Shown here: one piece after another, positions 26,698 through 35,803 of the stretch | How the letters are laid out: the number at the start of each line of letters is the position of its first letter | Numbering within the stretch: position 1 is the stretch's first letter | NCBI GenBank assembly: GCA_029067205.1 | Contig: JAIEEY010000079.1 | Location: 1 to 64,000, forward strand | From: Lachnospiraceae bacterium | Lineage (GTDB): Bacteria > Bacillota > Clostridia > Lachnospirales > Lachnospiraceae | Direction of reading: 5' to 3' | DNA length: 64,000 bases | Notes under the pieces: model-generated | The model's database searches: none | The model's input: only the letters and a program-made list of their open reading frames with translations | What the model was told of the DNA's origin: nothing | Position numbers and translations under genes: made by a program

Positions 26698-28515
26698 TTA
26701 TTTCTTCGCAAGCTCATACACATCAAATGCCGGTTCCGCTGCACCTGTCTGTATCTGATCCATTCGCCGCAGTTCGACCATTATCCCTCTTTTTTCATAG
26801 TATTGTACCAGCCAGTCAAGATTTTTGTCTGCATTCACCACGAAATACGCTTTTGTCTGTCCCCTTGTCCTGTCACTGCATAGAGCACTCTGAATATCCC
26901 TGAAATGATGCTTCTCCAATTTCTGCCTTGCAAGTGGACTTTTTGCCGCCCACCCTCCACAGAGGTCAAAATTTTTATACGAATTATTCACATCCACAAA
27001 CATTTTTTCTGAGTAGGACGCATTTTGGTAAGAGGTTGAGGAATACACGTCTATTACATAATAATTATTTCCATTTTTTCGGCAATAATCCATCATCGCA
27101 TTCCAGCGCGCATCTGCCGCTGCACGCTTGTTATACTCATCCTGTACTTTCCACAGATTTACCGCAAACGCAGCAAGAACGCCAACAATGCACAAAATAC
27201 CAACCACTGATTTTACGATATGGAAAGCACCGGAATTCTCTCTCCTAGAACAGTCACAGAGAAAAAAGCTTACCAGCATGATAAGTTCCACCATCAGAAG
27301 TGGTATTGTTACCCTGTCAAGCACCCTGTCCACCATGCACAGATACAGCCACAAAACACTCCGCACCGCAAGAACACACAGGATTTTCAGAACTGCCCCC
27401 ACTCGCAGCTTTCCCTTCGCAGGTAATACACACAGGATAAGATACAACAAATACAAGACAATCACTGCAGCGCCGGCAAGAGAAATATTGCTTTGGAGCT
27501 GCGTTCTATACTTCCACAGCGCATCTTTGATACTATTCCTGCTGACAAGTCCAAATGTATAATGAAGTCCCTTTCCCTCCTTTGCCAGCTGCTCCTGATA
27601 TGCCACGATTGCTTCAAGCCTCCATGAGTCAATCGACTCGTCGAGGGCAAAATTGTAATTTTCCAAGAGCGCGTAAGACTCCCTCGACAAGCCGATTGAC
27701 TCATAAAAATCCCTGTTGTCTTCATAACCAGGAATATCATAAAAATCATACAGCTTTGTGCGCGCATCAAAAAAACTCCGGAAACTACTCCATTCACTTC
27801 CCCTGTACGCCACCAGATCAAGGGAGCACATGGCTGCCATACACAAAAGCGCAGACACGATCAACATAATGTATTTTCTGAAATTAACCGCCGTAAAAAC
27901 TCTATCCTCACTGCACCATTTTACAAGCCCTGCAAGCAGCAGAAACGGCATCAGCATAATACAAACTTCTGTTCGAATTGAAAAAGACACTACCACAAGA
28001 ATCAGCGGAATCAGATTTCTTCTGAAAAATATGGATGGCTTGTCTGTTTTCGGTGCTGTAAGAAACAAAAACACCGCTCCTGCCATGCAGATTCCCGAGG
28101 TCACACTGTACTGCACCACCACAAATTCCCGCAGAAACAGCCCAAGCACCAGAGCCGCCTCTGCCGCAAGCGCCACAAATCTTGTTCCTGCCCTTTGCAT
28201 GACCAACAAAAGCCGCACCGCAATCAGAAAAACGACGCCAAACTGACACAGACACAAAAACAAGCCATACCATGGAATTGTCGGAATGGCCTTGTAAAAA
28301 AGCGCAATACACCAAGCTAAAGGATACAACATCTGTATACAATAGCCATTTGGCTGCCCTGTGTAGGCTCCTGATACGATATCCTTTATCATGGTGTCGT
28401 CATTCAAATCATAGTAAAAATCAAATAGGACAGATAAAAGCAGCGAAAGCAAAAAGGTATAAACAAAAGCACCACACACTTTTGCTGCCTTTACTCCTGT
28501 GTGGTCATCCATCAT
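26698..28515 (-). CDS. Large polytopic membrane protein, GT-C-like, unknown specificity
   Basis: A 605-residue protein with ten or more hydrophobic segments and a soluble C-terminal domain (about 460-605). The first loop holds LNDDTMIKDI followed by a glycine-proline segment, where paired acidic residues resemble the catalytic loop of GT-C transferases. I do not recognise a named family. It begins in ATGA overlap with wecE, so it is coupled to sugar synthesis. A side-chain transferase is inferred. Confidence 0.65.
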   Translation of the reverse strand: MMDDHTGVKAAKVCGAFVYTFLLSLLLSVLFDFYYDLNDDTMIKDIVSGAYTGQPNGYCIQMLYPLAWCIALFYKAIPTIPWYGLFLCLCQFGVVFLIAVRLLLVMQRAGTRFVALAAEAALVLGLFLREFVVVQYSVTSGICMAGAVFLFLTAPKTDKPSIFFRRNLIPLILVVVSFSIRTEVCIMLMPFLLLAGLVKWCSEDRVFTAVNFRKYIMLIVSALLCMAAMCSLDLVAYRGSEWSSFRSFFDARTKLYDFYDIPGYEDNRDFYESIGLSRESYALLENYNFALDESIDSWRLEAIVAYQEQLAKEGKGLHYTFGLVSRNSIKDALWKYRTQLQSNISLAGAAVIVLYLLYLILCVLPAKGKLRVGAVLKILCVLAVRSVLWLYLCMVDRVLDRVTIPLLMVELIMLVSFFLCDCSRRENSGAFHIVKSVVGILCIVGVLAAFAVNLWKVQDEYNKRAAADARWNAMMDYCRKNGNNYYVIDVYSSTSYQNASYSEKMFVDVNNSYKNFDLCGGWAAKSPLARQKLEKHHFRDIQSALCSDRTRGQTKAYFVVNADKNLDWLVQYYEKRGIMVELRRMDQIQTGAAEPAFDVYELAKK

Positions 28516-29642
28516 ACGTGATAGAACTCCTTCACTTTACTTACAATATAGTCAACCTCAGCAGACGTCAGCGCATAAAACATCGGCAGACGCAGCAGCC
28601 TGTCACTTTCCTTAGTCGTGTACACATCCTCACCGAAAAATCTGCCAAACTTTAATCCCGCCGGCGCAGAATGCAGCGGCACATAGTGAAATACTGCCCA
28701 GATACCATTTTCTTTCAGAAAATCGATGAGTCTTGTGCGCTCCTCCAGATCCTTTGTCTTGACATAGTACATATGACCATTGTGAACACAGCCCTCCGGC
28801 ACATGGGGAAGTTCCAAGATTCCCTGCTCCTGCAGCGGCTGCAACAGTTCGTTATACTGATTCCACAATGCCACTCGCTTTGCAGTGATCTCGTCAATCA
28901 ATTCGATCTGAGCCCACAGATAAGCAGCGTTCATGTCACTTGGAAGATAGGAGGAACCATAGTTCACCCAGCGGTACTTGTCGATCTGTCCCCGATAAAA
29001 CTGTGAACGGTTCGTCCCTTTTTCCCGAATAATCTCTGCATCATTGATAAACTGCTCATCCTGAATCAACAGTGCACCGCCCTCGCCCATGCTCAGATTC
29101 TTGGTCTCATGAAATGAATAACACCCGAAATCTCCGATCGCGCCGAGCTGCCTGCCCTTATATGTCGCCGCAATTCCCTGTGCTGCATCTTCCACCACAA
29201 AAAGCTTGTGACGCTTTGCGATGTCCATAATGGTATCCATCTCACATGCAACACCCGCATAGTGGACAGGAACGATCACCCTTGTCCTGTCTGTGATCGC
29301 CTGTTCGATCAATTTTTCATCAATATTCATGGTATCCGGCCGAATATCGACAAACACTGCCTTTGCGCCGCGAAGCACAAAAGCGTCCGCAGTGGATACA
29401 AAAGTGTAGGAAGGCATGATCACCTCGTCTCCCTCCTTGATATCAATCAGGAGCGCCGCAAGTTCTGTTGCCTGTGTGCAGGAGGGGGTCAGCAGACACT
29501 TCGCCGTACCAGTATACTGTTCAATCCACTCACTGCACTTCTTGGTAAATGGTCCATCCCCACATATTTTCTGATTTTCAACTGCCTTCCTGATATAGTC
29601 CATCTCCCTGCCAGTAAATGGCGGTACATTAAAATTGATCAT
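28512..29642 (-). CDS. wecE: dTDP-4-amino-4,6-dideoxygalactose transaminase
   Basis: A 376-residue PLP aminotransferase closely resembling enterobacterial WecE/RffA along its length. Shared segments include LLTPSCT, VFVDIRPDTMNID, VPVHYAGVACEMDTI, the Lys site FHETKN and REKGTNRSQF. It makes dTDP-Fuc4N from dTDP-4-keto-6-deoxyglucose. The RmlA/RmlB enzymes that make this substrate are not in the window. The ATG at 29642 matches the family's MIPFN start; a GTG at 29663 is in frame upstream. Confidence 0.9.
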   Translation of the reverse strand: MINFNVPPFTGREMDYIRKAVENQKICGDGPFTKKCSEWIEQYTGTAKCLLTPSCTQATELAALLIDIKEGDEVIMPSYTFVSTADAFVLRGAKAVFVDIRPDTMNIDEKLIEQAITDRTRVIVPVHYAGVACEMDTIMDIAKRHKLFVVEDAAQGIAATYKGRQLGAIGDFGCYSFHETKNLSMGEGGALLIQDEQFINDAEIIREKGTNRSQFYRGQIDKYRWVNYGSSYLPSDMNAAYLWAQIELIDEITAKRVALWNQYNELLQPLQEQGILELPHVPEGCVHNGHMYYVKTKDLEERTRLIDFLKENGIWAVFHYVPLHSAPAGLKFGRFFGEDVYTTKESDRLLRLPMFYALTSAEVDYIVSKVKEFYHV

Positions 29643-29697
29643 GCTATAACCATGCCTTTCCACTATTTCCTAATCCTGGAAAACTATTTCTTGCTTT

Positions 29698-29726
29698 ATT
29701 GTACTCTTTTCATAAGATTTTGGCAA
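29698..29726 (-). promoter_or_regulatory. Sigma-A-type promoter for wecE and following genes
   Basis: In gene sense TTGCCA, 17 bases, TACAAT, located in the 118-bp gap between the acyltransferase fusion gene and wecE. It would allow the block from wecE leftward to be read separately from the pse operon. Confidence 0.55.
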
Positions 29727-29760
29727 GGTTTTGGGATTAATATTCGACGCATGAGTCCCA

Positions 29761-32664
29761 CTACTTCTGCGGACGAGTAAACAGTAACATATATTCTTCA
29801 TTGCTAAAGCACTGCTGATATCCTTTTTCCTCCGCAAAATCCATGATGAGCCTCAATTTCTGACAAGAAAGTCCATCCGCCTCTGTCAATCCTTCTACAT
29901 AAGGGCGTCCAAATATAATGACTGGAAGTGCATCTGGTGCTGTTTCGGCTGACAGTTGATTCAAGTCTTCTTCCAGTGTATCAATACTGTTTGAATCGAG
30001 ATCCGCCCATGTCGTGAATATTGCCGGCTCCATATCCATCATATATGCTATTGCAGGAATCTCTCCATATAATATCACCTGTTTTTTATTCAGATTGTTC
30101 TGATATAAATACGCATCAAGCTCCTCAAGACTCTTTTTCTTATCCGCTGTCGTCGCAAGCCCTGCGCCTGTATTGCTGCACTGTAGTTCTATATCGATAC
30201 GATTGTTACTTTTCTGCACCCCTCTGTCGTGAAACACAAACCCAATTCCAAACAAAATACTCTGTATTGTTGTGCACACGAGTATAAAACCAAGCGTTAT
30301 CCGAAATGCATAGCTTTTTGAGCCTGCTTTACAGCTTTTCCTGAACAAATCCACAACCATCAATATTGAGACTGGAATCACCAGAAACAGATTGTTGATA
30401 ATCGGATACAATCCATTATTGCTTCCAAGCGGTGTCACAAATATGATAACAAGCAAAAATACTGCCCATAATTTCAAGTCCCTGCTTGCTGTTTTGTAAA
30501 ATAACATACCAATACACAAAGCAATCACAATCAACAGATAGACTGTAACCCACTTATACATGCTAAAATATCTACTATAATCAAAGTCAAACATCCCTCT
30601 GCCATAGCACAAACGAAGTACCACAAGCAATCCCAATGCATATAACGTTTCAAAGATATATGTTATTTTTTTCTTCGCTGCCGTCTGCACGACTTTATCC
30701 AGTATATAGAAAAATAACAGCCCTGCTGCCATATATCCCACAAACAAAAACAGCCATACACTGTAATGAATATAATCCTCAAACATTGCCATGACCATTG
30801 ATATCGGCTTATAATCCGTCGCATGGTCTGTCATACCAAACAGGGAAGAAATCATGTTCGGGTATGCTGTCAATCCATAGCGCACGCAGATCACTGCCAA
30901 CGGCACAAGCAGTCCCGCCAGATAACCGCCAATACAGTACAGCGTGCGTGCTGCCAGCCCACCAAACCATGCATTTTTCTTTGAAGCCATTTCTCCCCTG
31001 CTGCGATTCCAAAAACAGTCACACCATACCGGCAGAATCAGTGCCATATAAGTAATGTTGGGCATTCTCACAGTCACACAGAGTCCTAAAATAACACCCG
31101 CCATAACAAAGTATTTCTTTTTTTCTTTTGTAATTGCCTCAAATAGTATTATAACAGCAATTGTCATCAAAAGATATCCTAAATAGTGATATAAAATAAC
31201 ATTCGGAGCCCAGCATAGTGAGAGTGCTGTCAGCTCAGACACAAACAACAAGACACTAAATAATTTCCATTTCTGTCCATAGCGTTTCCACAAATACAAA
31301 TATACACCTGCTGCTGCTGCTCCAATCAGCAGGCCACAGTATCTATTCATGCCGATCCAACAGTCCCCAAAAGGCAGTTTCGAAATAGCAGAGCCTGCTA
31401 TATTTGCCAGATAAGTTGCCAGCTTCCACATTTGATTCAGCGAATCAAAAAAGCGGTAATTTCCCAGCGCATAGCCCGCATCCATCAGATCAATTCCAAC
31501 ACCTGCATGCCGCAGTGGATACAATAGCAGAATCAGTGCTGGAAGAATTGCCATGCTGCCCTTCTGCCGAATCAGTTCCATCACTGTACAAACCAGATAT
31601 ACACACACAACACTGAGAAGCATATGACACAAAAAAACTGCAGCAGAACTCCCGATCTGTTCCTCACAGTGAAACCACTTTGGCCATACATAGCGTATAT
31701 TGATATGCTCGTGGATCAGGTAAACGCCAAACGATGCCCCGGAAAGCAGTTCAATCGGCTTGCGGAAACGCTCTAACGCCTGTCCTGCTCTTTTTTCAAC
31801 TCTATCTCCATTTAATGCGTTCACTTTATACTCTTTCAATAAAAGAAACAGTCCAACTGCACCTGTATAACAAAACAGGAAATTGTAAGTGTACCCATAG
31901 TGAATCATCGCTTCCAGTTTTCCCGTTCTCAGATAAATCATCCGAATCAGAAAAAAGGAGGCAAACACTGCCATCGTACTACCCAAATACAGTGCTGCTG
32001 CCCTTCCTCTCGTCTTTATGAGCACTATTTCATATCTTCTAAGATATGCTCCTGTCAGATACAAGACAATAAACCACAGACTGTCATATCCGTAATTATC
32101 CCATGGAAGCTGCATCGGAATAATGGTCTTGGAGATACTAAAGAACAACAGAAACCCCATCAACAGACAGCCTGTCTCCTTCTGCTCCAGATAAGAAATA
32201 CCTGCGTTCAAAAATGGCATCATGAGGCATAAAACAACATAGTACGTTGCAAACCAATAGTGCTCCGTCACTAGGGGAAAACAATAGGAAAAAAACTGAT
32301 AGAGGTCAAATTCCTGCGCTCCAATAATGAGCGCACCGCAGCCAAAGAGCATCGAATAAAAGAACACCTGCTTCCATATATTGATCGGTCTTCTCAATAC
32401 TCCCCGCAATGTAATCTTAGTGCTGCCTGACAGACTCCCCCGCGCATCCACACCAAAGTATCCGCTGATGAGCACATATACATTGACCGCCACCAGACAA
32501 AATGCCTCGACCAGCCACGCCGCATATCCTGTTGCTGTCATATCCGCCCTTGCCGGATCGCCGAGCAGCCCACCTTTGCTAAGATAGTGCAGACACACGA
32601 TCATCAGCATCGCTAAGATGCGCAGCAGCTCATAATTCAATTGTCTCTTTTTTCCTGCAGCCAT
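29761..32664 (-). CDS. Acyltransferase-3 / GT-C membrane fusion protein
   Basis: A 967-residue protein with two membrane modules. Residues about 1-360 are an acyltransferase-3 (OafA/WecH-like) domain: LNYELLRILAMLMIVCLHY in the first helix, the ISGYF segment, and YLIHEHI in the last helices. From about 370 to the end is a second polytopic module whose first loop reads GIDLMDAGYALGNY, like GT-C glycosyltransferases, with a soluble tail. The likely role is acylating and glycosylating the same exported glycan. The ATG at 32664 has GAGG at 7 nt; the frame extends to 32688. Confidence 0.78.
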   Translation of the reverse strand: MAAGKKRQLNYELLRILAMLMIVCLHYLSKGGLLGDPARADMTATGYAAWLVEAFCLVAVNVYVLISGYFGVDARGSLSGSTKITLRGVLRRPINIWKQVFFYSMLFGCGALIIGAQEFDLYQFFSYCFPLVTEHYWFATYYVVLCLMMPFLNAGISYLEQKETGCLLMGFLLFFSISKTIIPMQLPWDNYGYDSLWFIVLYLTGAYLRRYEIVLIKTRGRAAALYLGSTMAVFASFFLIRMIYLRTGKLEAMIHYGYTYNFLFCYTGAVGLFLLLKEYKVNALNGDRVEKRAGQALERFRKPIELLSGASFGVYLIHEHINIRYVWPKWFHCEEQIGSSAAVFLCHMLLSVVCVYLVCTVMELIRQKGSMAILPALILLLYPLRHAGVGIDLMDAGYALGNYRFFDSLNQMWKLATYLANIAGSAISKLPFGDCWIGMNRYCGLLIGAAAAGVYLYLWKRYGQKWKLFSVLLFVSELTALSLCWAPNVILYHYLGYLLMTIAVIILFEAITKEKKKYFVMAGVILGLCVTVRMPNITYMALILPVWCDCFWNRSRGEMASKKNAWFGGLAARTLYCIGGYLAGLLVPLAVICVRYGLTAYPNMISSLFGMTDHATDYKPISMVMAMFEDYIHYSVWLFLFVGYMAAGLLFFYILDKVVQTAAKKKITYIFETLYALGLLVVLRLCYGRGMFDFDYSRYFSMYKWVTVYLLIVIALCIGMLFYKTASRDLKLWAVFLLVIIFVTPLGSNNGLYPIINNLFLVIPVSILMVVDLFRKSCKAGSKSYAFRITLGFILVCTTIQSILFGIGFVFHDRGVQKSNNRIDIELQCSNTGAGLATTADKKKSLEELDAYLYQNNLNKKQVILYGEIPAIAYMMDMEPAIFTTWADLDSNSIDTLEEDLNQLSAETAPDALPVIIFGRPYVEGLTEADGLSCQKLRLIMDFAEEKGYQQCFSNEEYMLLFTRPQK

Positions 32665-32668
32665 GCTT

Positions 32669-33790
32669 TTACCTCGTTTCCGCTGCAAGCCTCATCAACT
32701 GCTCTGCGATGCGGCGTGCTCCTTTTCCATCGATCAGTTCTCTTTCCTGACTGTGCAAAAGCTCCCTGTATGACTTGTCTCTGATACAGCGTTTCAATGT
32801 CTCTCTCACGTTGTCTGCTGCCACCTCAGGATTCTTGGCAAAGCAACCCGCATTGACGATATCCGTGAGTTTCTCCAGCGCCTCCGCTCCCTGCCGCTGA
32901 TTTTCGGCAAAATAGAACACAATCATCGGCACACCTAGGGAACTAACCTCATAAATCGTGCTCCCTGTCGCCGTGATGACCACATCACTTTCCAAAAGCA
33001 GACTGCGCATATCCTTTACATTTTCATGGATTGTTATTGTTACTCCGCGCATGCGGGACTGTTCTTTTTTACAGCCATGCCCTTCTTTAACTTCGTCGTG
33101 CTGGTATCTGCGCTTCAGCTCACCTGCAAAGCGGTTAAAAGGTCCACTGATCAAATGCAGGTGTATCCCCTGTTCTGCCAGTGTTCTATCACTGCTCAAA
33201 ACGTCTGCAAAAGCCCCCATTGCAAAATAGGGATCACTTCCGCCTGTTGTTACAATAACATTTGTTACTTTATCATTGACCACATATCCCGCTGGTTCCT
33301 GAAATGCCTTTCGAAGCGGCATATACTCTGCGCCTAACAATACTTCCTGGGGAAATCTGCCGTTTGCCCCACTTTCTGAGTCCTGTTCCTTATAACGTTT
33401 CTCCAAATCTGGCGCATAGATATTGTAATTGATCAGCAAATCAACGGGATACGCCTGCCCCATATCCTCAAAACATGCCACTTTCACAAGCTTCCGCAGC
33501 GCAAGATAATATTCACTGTCCGCCTGATAACTGTCCACAAGCAGCACATCCTGTTTTTGAAACAGCAAGTCCAACTGCCAAAGCTCACTCATCATATCCC
33601 TGTAATCTGTCCCCAGCACAATGACGCGAAACCCCCGCTCCTCAATCAGCGTCCGGCATCCCTCATCTGCTGTAATAAAAACAGGCGGATATACATGGTC
33701 GATATCCGCCGCCGCTTCCGCAACGGAGAGACAGCGCATCACATGCCCCATGCCAATCTCTGTATTGCCGTCTGCACGTATATATAACAT
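32669..33790 (-). CDS. pseG: UDP-2,4-diacetamido-2,4,6-trideoxy-beta-L-altropyranose hydrolase
   Basis: A 373-residue GT-B-fold hydrolase. The N-terminal RADGNTEIGMGHVMRCLSVA with its conserved His, and VIVTTGGSDP and TATGSTIYEV in the second half, are the PseG signatures. It releases UDP from the UDP-sugar to give 6-deoxy-AltdiNAc for PseI. It lies in the same operon as pseB, pseC, pseF and pseI. A charged insertion around residues 235-250 is longer than I would expect for the family. Confidence 0.9.
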   Translation of the reverse strand: MLYIRADGNTEIGMGHVMRCLSVAEAAADIDHVYPPVFITADEGCRTLIEERGFRVIVLGTDYRDMMSELWQLDLLFQKQDVLLVDSYQADSEYYLALRKLVKVACFEDMGQAYPVDLLINYNIYAPDLEKRYKEQDSESGANGRFPQEVLLGAEYMPLRKAFQEPAGYVVNDKVTNVIVTTGGSDPYFAMGAFADVLSSDRTLAEQGIHLHLISGPFNRFAGELKRRYQHDEVKEGHGCKKEQSRMRGVTITIHENVKDMRSLLLESDVVITATGSTIYEVSSLGVPMIVFYFAENQRQGAEALEKLTDIVNAGCFAKNPEVAADNVRETLKRCIRDKSYRELLHSQERELIDGKGARRIAEQLMRLAAETR

Positions 33791-33806
33791 CTCAATCCTC
33801 TACTTC

Positions 33807-34502
33807 CTAACTGTTCCTTATGGTTTTACGTATCAACATAAACGCTTCCGCCCGCTCCATGCCTGCTGCCATGCCGCGCGTTTTTGACAGCACATCCATC
33901 CCTGTCAGACTTCTCGGGTGCGGAAAGCTGCAAAGCTCTGACACATAACAGTTCATCGCCTGCTCCTTCTTGTCATAATAATCGGAGATATCCACAAATA
34001 CATTCGGACAAAAAGCAGACTGTGCACTGTAATCAAAATTCCACTCTGTGGAAGAAAGCGTCTCAAAAGCATAAATCTCCTCCACACTATAGTCACCGAT
34101 CGGTCTTGTCGCCGTGAGTACCGCACGCGCTGTATACTGGTGGTCTACATTCAGATCACCGCTGTAATGTGTATAGATAATCTGTGGCTGTAGTTCCTGT
34201 ATTTTCTGCTCCACTGCTTTTACAATGTCCAGCAGGTCCACATCATCAAAACGATTGTCTGGAAAATCCGCAAAAAATACGTTCTGGAATCCTACTGCCT
34301 TGGCACTCTCCAAAGTGTTTTGATGAAGTTCTTCCACAACCTCCCTGTCTGTATCCTCCCGATGGGTACCGCGCGAGGTCTGCCCCTCCCCCAAAATAAA
34401 GGCATAGACTACATCACCCTCCGCCACATGCCTTGCCACCGTTCCGCCGACTCCGAGAATCTCATCGTCTGGATGCGCCGCCACAACCAAAACTGTTTTC
34501 AT
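33807..34502 (-). CDS. PIG-L/LmbE family deacetylase
   Basis: A 231-residue zinc-dependent N-deacetylase-like protein. It has the first zinc motif AAHPDDE near residue 8 and a second His in NVDHQYTARAV. Family members remove N-acetyl groups from amino sugars or sugar conjugates. Its position between the formyltransferase-like gene and pseG suggests it frees an amine on a pseudaminic acid precursor for a different acyl group. That role is inferred. The ribosome site GGGAGG directly follows a 42-bp hairpin repeat. Confidence 0.85.
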   Translation of the reverse strand: MKTVLVVAAHPDDEILGVGGTVARHVAEGDVVYAFILGEGQTSRGTHREDTDREVVEELHQNTLESAKAVGFQNVFFADFPDNRFDDVDLLDIVKAVEQKIQELQPQIIYTHYSGDLNVDHQYTARAVLTATRPIGDYSVEEIYAFETLSSTEWNFDYSAQSAFCPNVFVDISDYYDKKEQAMNCYVSELCSFPHPRSLTGMDVLSKTRGMAAGMERAEAFMLIRKTIRNS

Positions 34503-34515
34503 CTTTTATCCTCCC

Positions 34516-34557
34516 TGCGTGCTCTGGCACGCATACCAATCAATCGTTTGAAAGTGA
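34516..34557 (-). repeat. 42-bp hairpin repeat, copy 2 (upstream of PIG-L gene)
   Basis: This stretch is 40/42 identical to 6466-6507 and in the same orientation. The TGCGTGC/GCACGCA stem ends 13 nt before the start codon at 34502, the same distance as in copy 1. Its other end is only 4 nt after the formyltransferase-like stop codon. It fills the whole gap between the two genes. Confidence 0.85.
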
Positions 34558-34561
34558 ATAG

Positions 34562-35284
34562 CTATGATTCTGACTGATCTGACATATGCCGAAAAGTGAC
34601 CTTTGCCGAGAGTTCTTTTTCATTGTTTTCATTGATTAAAAAATCTGCCTGTTCCAGTTCCAATCGATAATCCCCAAACTCTATAAATGCCCTGGGATAA
34701 CCTTCCGCGTCCAGCATTCTGATATAATCATAGATTTGGTCTGTTTTCATATCAGACGTTATATTTCCATCTTCTGGTTTTCTGCGTTTAAACAACACTG
34801 GTTCCCCTTCCTGTGGAATGGGTGCTATTTTCTCACTACCCTCATCCAGAAACTGTGGAATCATTTCCCAAAAAATAATATCCGAACAACGCACAAAAAT
34901 CTCCTGTGCACTTCCTTCCAACGATAACGCATGCTTCATATATATTGGACCGCCATCGAGTTTCTCTGTCATTCTGATCGCAGATATCTTTGTCTCTTTA
35001 TGTCCGCGCACGATCAGATTCTGAAGCGGGCTTCCTCCCCTTCCATATGGCAGATCTGTCATATGAAACACCACACACTCCCAATCGTCCGTTATTTCTT
35101 TGGGCATAATATAGGACCAGTGTGGCAGGAAAATGTAATCAGGTCCAAAATCGCATATGTTCTTCAGCGTAAATTCTTCCTTGCTCGTATAAATTATAAT
35201 CTCATGTACGCCTTCATATTTCTTCTGCAGCTCTCTCGCCCGCTCAATATTCCATGATTTGATTGTCGCAATGATAATCTTCAT
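34562..35284 (-). CDS. Formyltransferase-like protein in the pse operon
   Basis: A 240-residue protein with the Fmt/ArnA formyltransferase core. The segment FHMTDLPYGRGGSPLQN (about residues 73-89) carries the expected His74, and KLDGGPIY carries Asp110. The Asn of the usual N-x-H motif is Val72. A C-terminal part is shorter than in Fmt. It may N-formylate an amino sugar of the pseudaminic pathway; loss of the Asn leaves catalysis in doubt. It is a distant relative of the protein at 2136-3056. Confidence 0.7.
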   Translation of the reverse strand: MKIIIATIKSWNIERARELQKKYEGVHEIIIYTSKEEFTLKNICDFGPDYIFLPHWSYIMPKEITDDWECVVFHMTDLPYGRGGSPLQNLIVRGHKETKISAIRMTEKLDGGPIYMKHALSLEGSAQEIFVRCSDIIFWEMIPQFLDEGSEKIAPIPQEGEPVLFKRRKPEDGNITSDMKTDQIYDYIRMLDAEGYPRAFIEFGDYRLELEQADFLINENNEKELSAKVTFRHMSDQSES

Positions 35285-35367
35285 TCCATAACATCCTTTA
35301 CATTATTTTCATGCAGCTGCTCGATATCCATATCGTTATAAATGCCTTTACTCGATTTCTTTTTCAT
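35281..35367 (-). other. 28-codon open frame bridging pseH-like and formyltransferase-like genes
   Basis: The frame begins inside the 3' end of the GNAT gene, uses a different reading frame, crosses the 63-nt gap and stops with TGA overlapping the next gene's ATG. It has no clear ribosome site. It could be a frameshifted tail of the GNAT gene (an A-rich run lies at the junction), a coupling leader, or chance. Confidence 0.3.
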
Positions 35368-35803
35368 ACTGTGCATAATCTGGCAACTCTTTTTTCAAAA
35401 AACCATTTTTCTCAAAAGCCCTGGCAGAAGCACGATTTTCATACTTTACCTGCCCAACTATCTTTGTGACATGCATGCTTTTCTCTGTGTTCAGCTGTGT
35501 CTGCATCATTTGAAGCATTTCGCTGCCATATCCTTTTCCGCGCTGGTCGCATACTATGCTATAATCAATAACTGCTTCACCACCTTGAACATTGAGCCGA
35601 ATCTGCCCGACTGGCTTCTCGCCCTCGCACAGAATATATAGATATACATCCGCATCCGCCATCACTTTTTCAAACCATTGCACATGATTGTCATAAGAAA
35701 TCTTTTCTGTGTGAAAGGCATTTGCCCTGACAGTATCGTCATTTGCCCATTCAAAAAGCAAATCCATATCATCATAATCCGCCTTCCTCAACCGCAGATT
35801 CAT
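35348..35803 (-). CDS. pseH: GNAT acetyltransferase, probable PseH
   Basis: A 151-residue GNAT protein with the acetyl-CoA loop QRGKGYGSEML and a late ENRASARAFEKNGF segment. PseH acetylates the C4 amine of UDP-4-amino-4,6-dideoxy-AltNAc with acetyl-CoA. The assignment rests on size, fold and location: it starts in ATGA overlap with pseI and lies in a full pse set. Another acyl donor cannot be excluded. An alternative frame continues past its stop (see 35281-35367). Confidence 0.75.
   Translation of the reverse strand: MNLRLRKADYDDMDLLFEWANDDTVRANAFHTEKISYDNHVQWFEKVMADADVYLYILCEGEKPVGQIRLNVQGGEAVIDYSIVCDQRGKGYGSEMLQMMQTQLNTEKSMHVTKIVGQVKYENRASARAFEKNGFLKKELPDYAQYEKEIE

Noticed and set aside
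28512-29642. Second PseC/PglE-type UDP-sugar aminotransferase
   Set aside because: Long stretches match WecE/RffA specifically, so a dTDP-sugar substrate is more likely.
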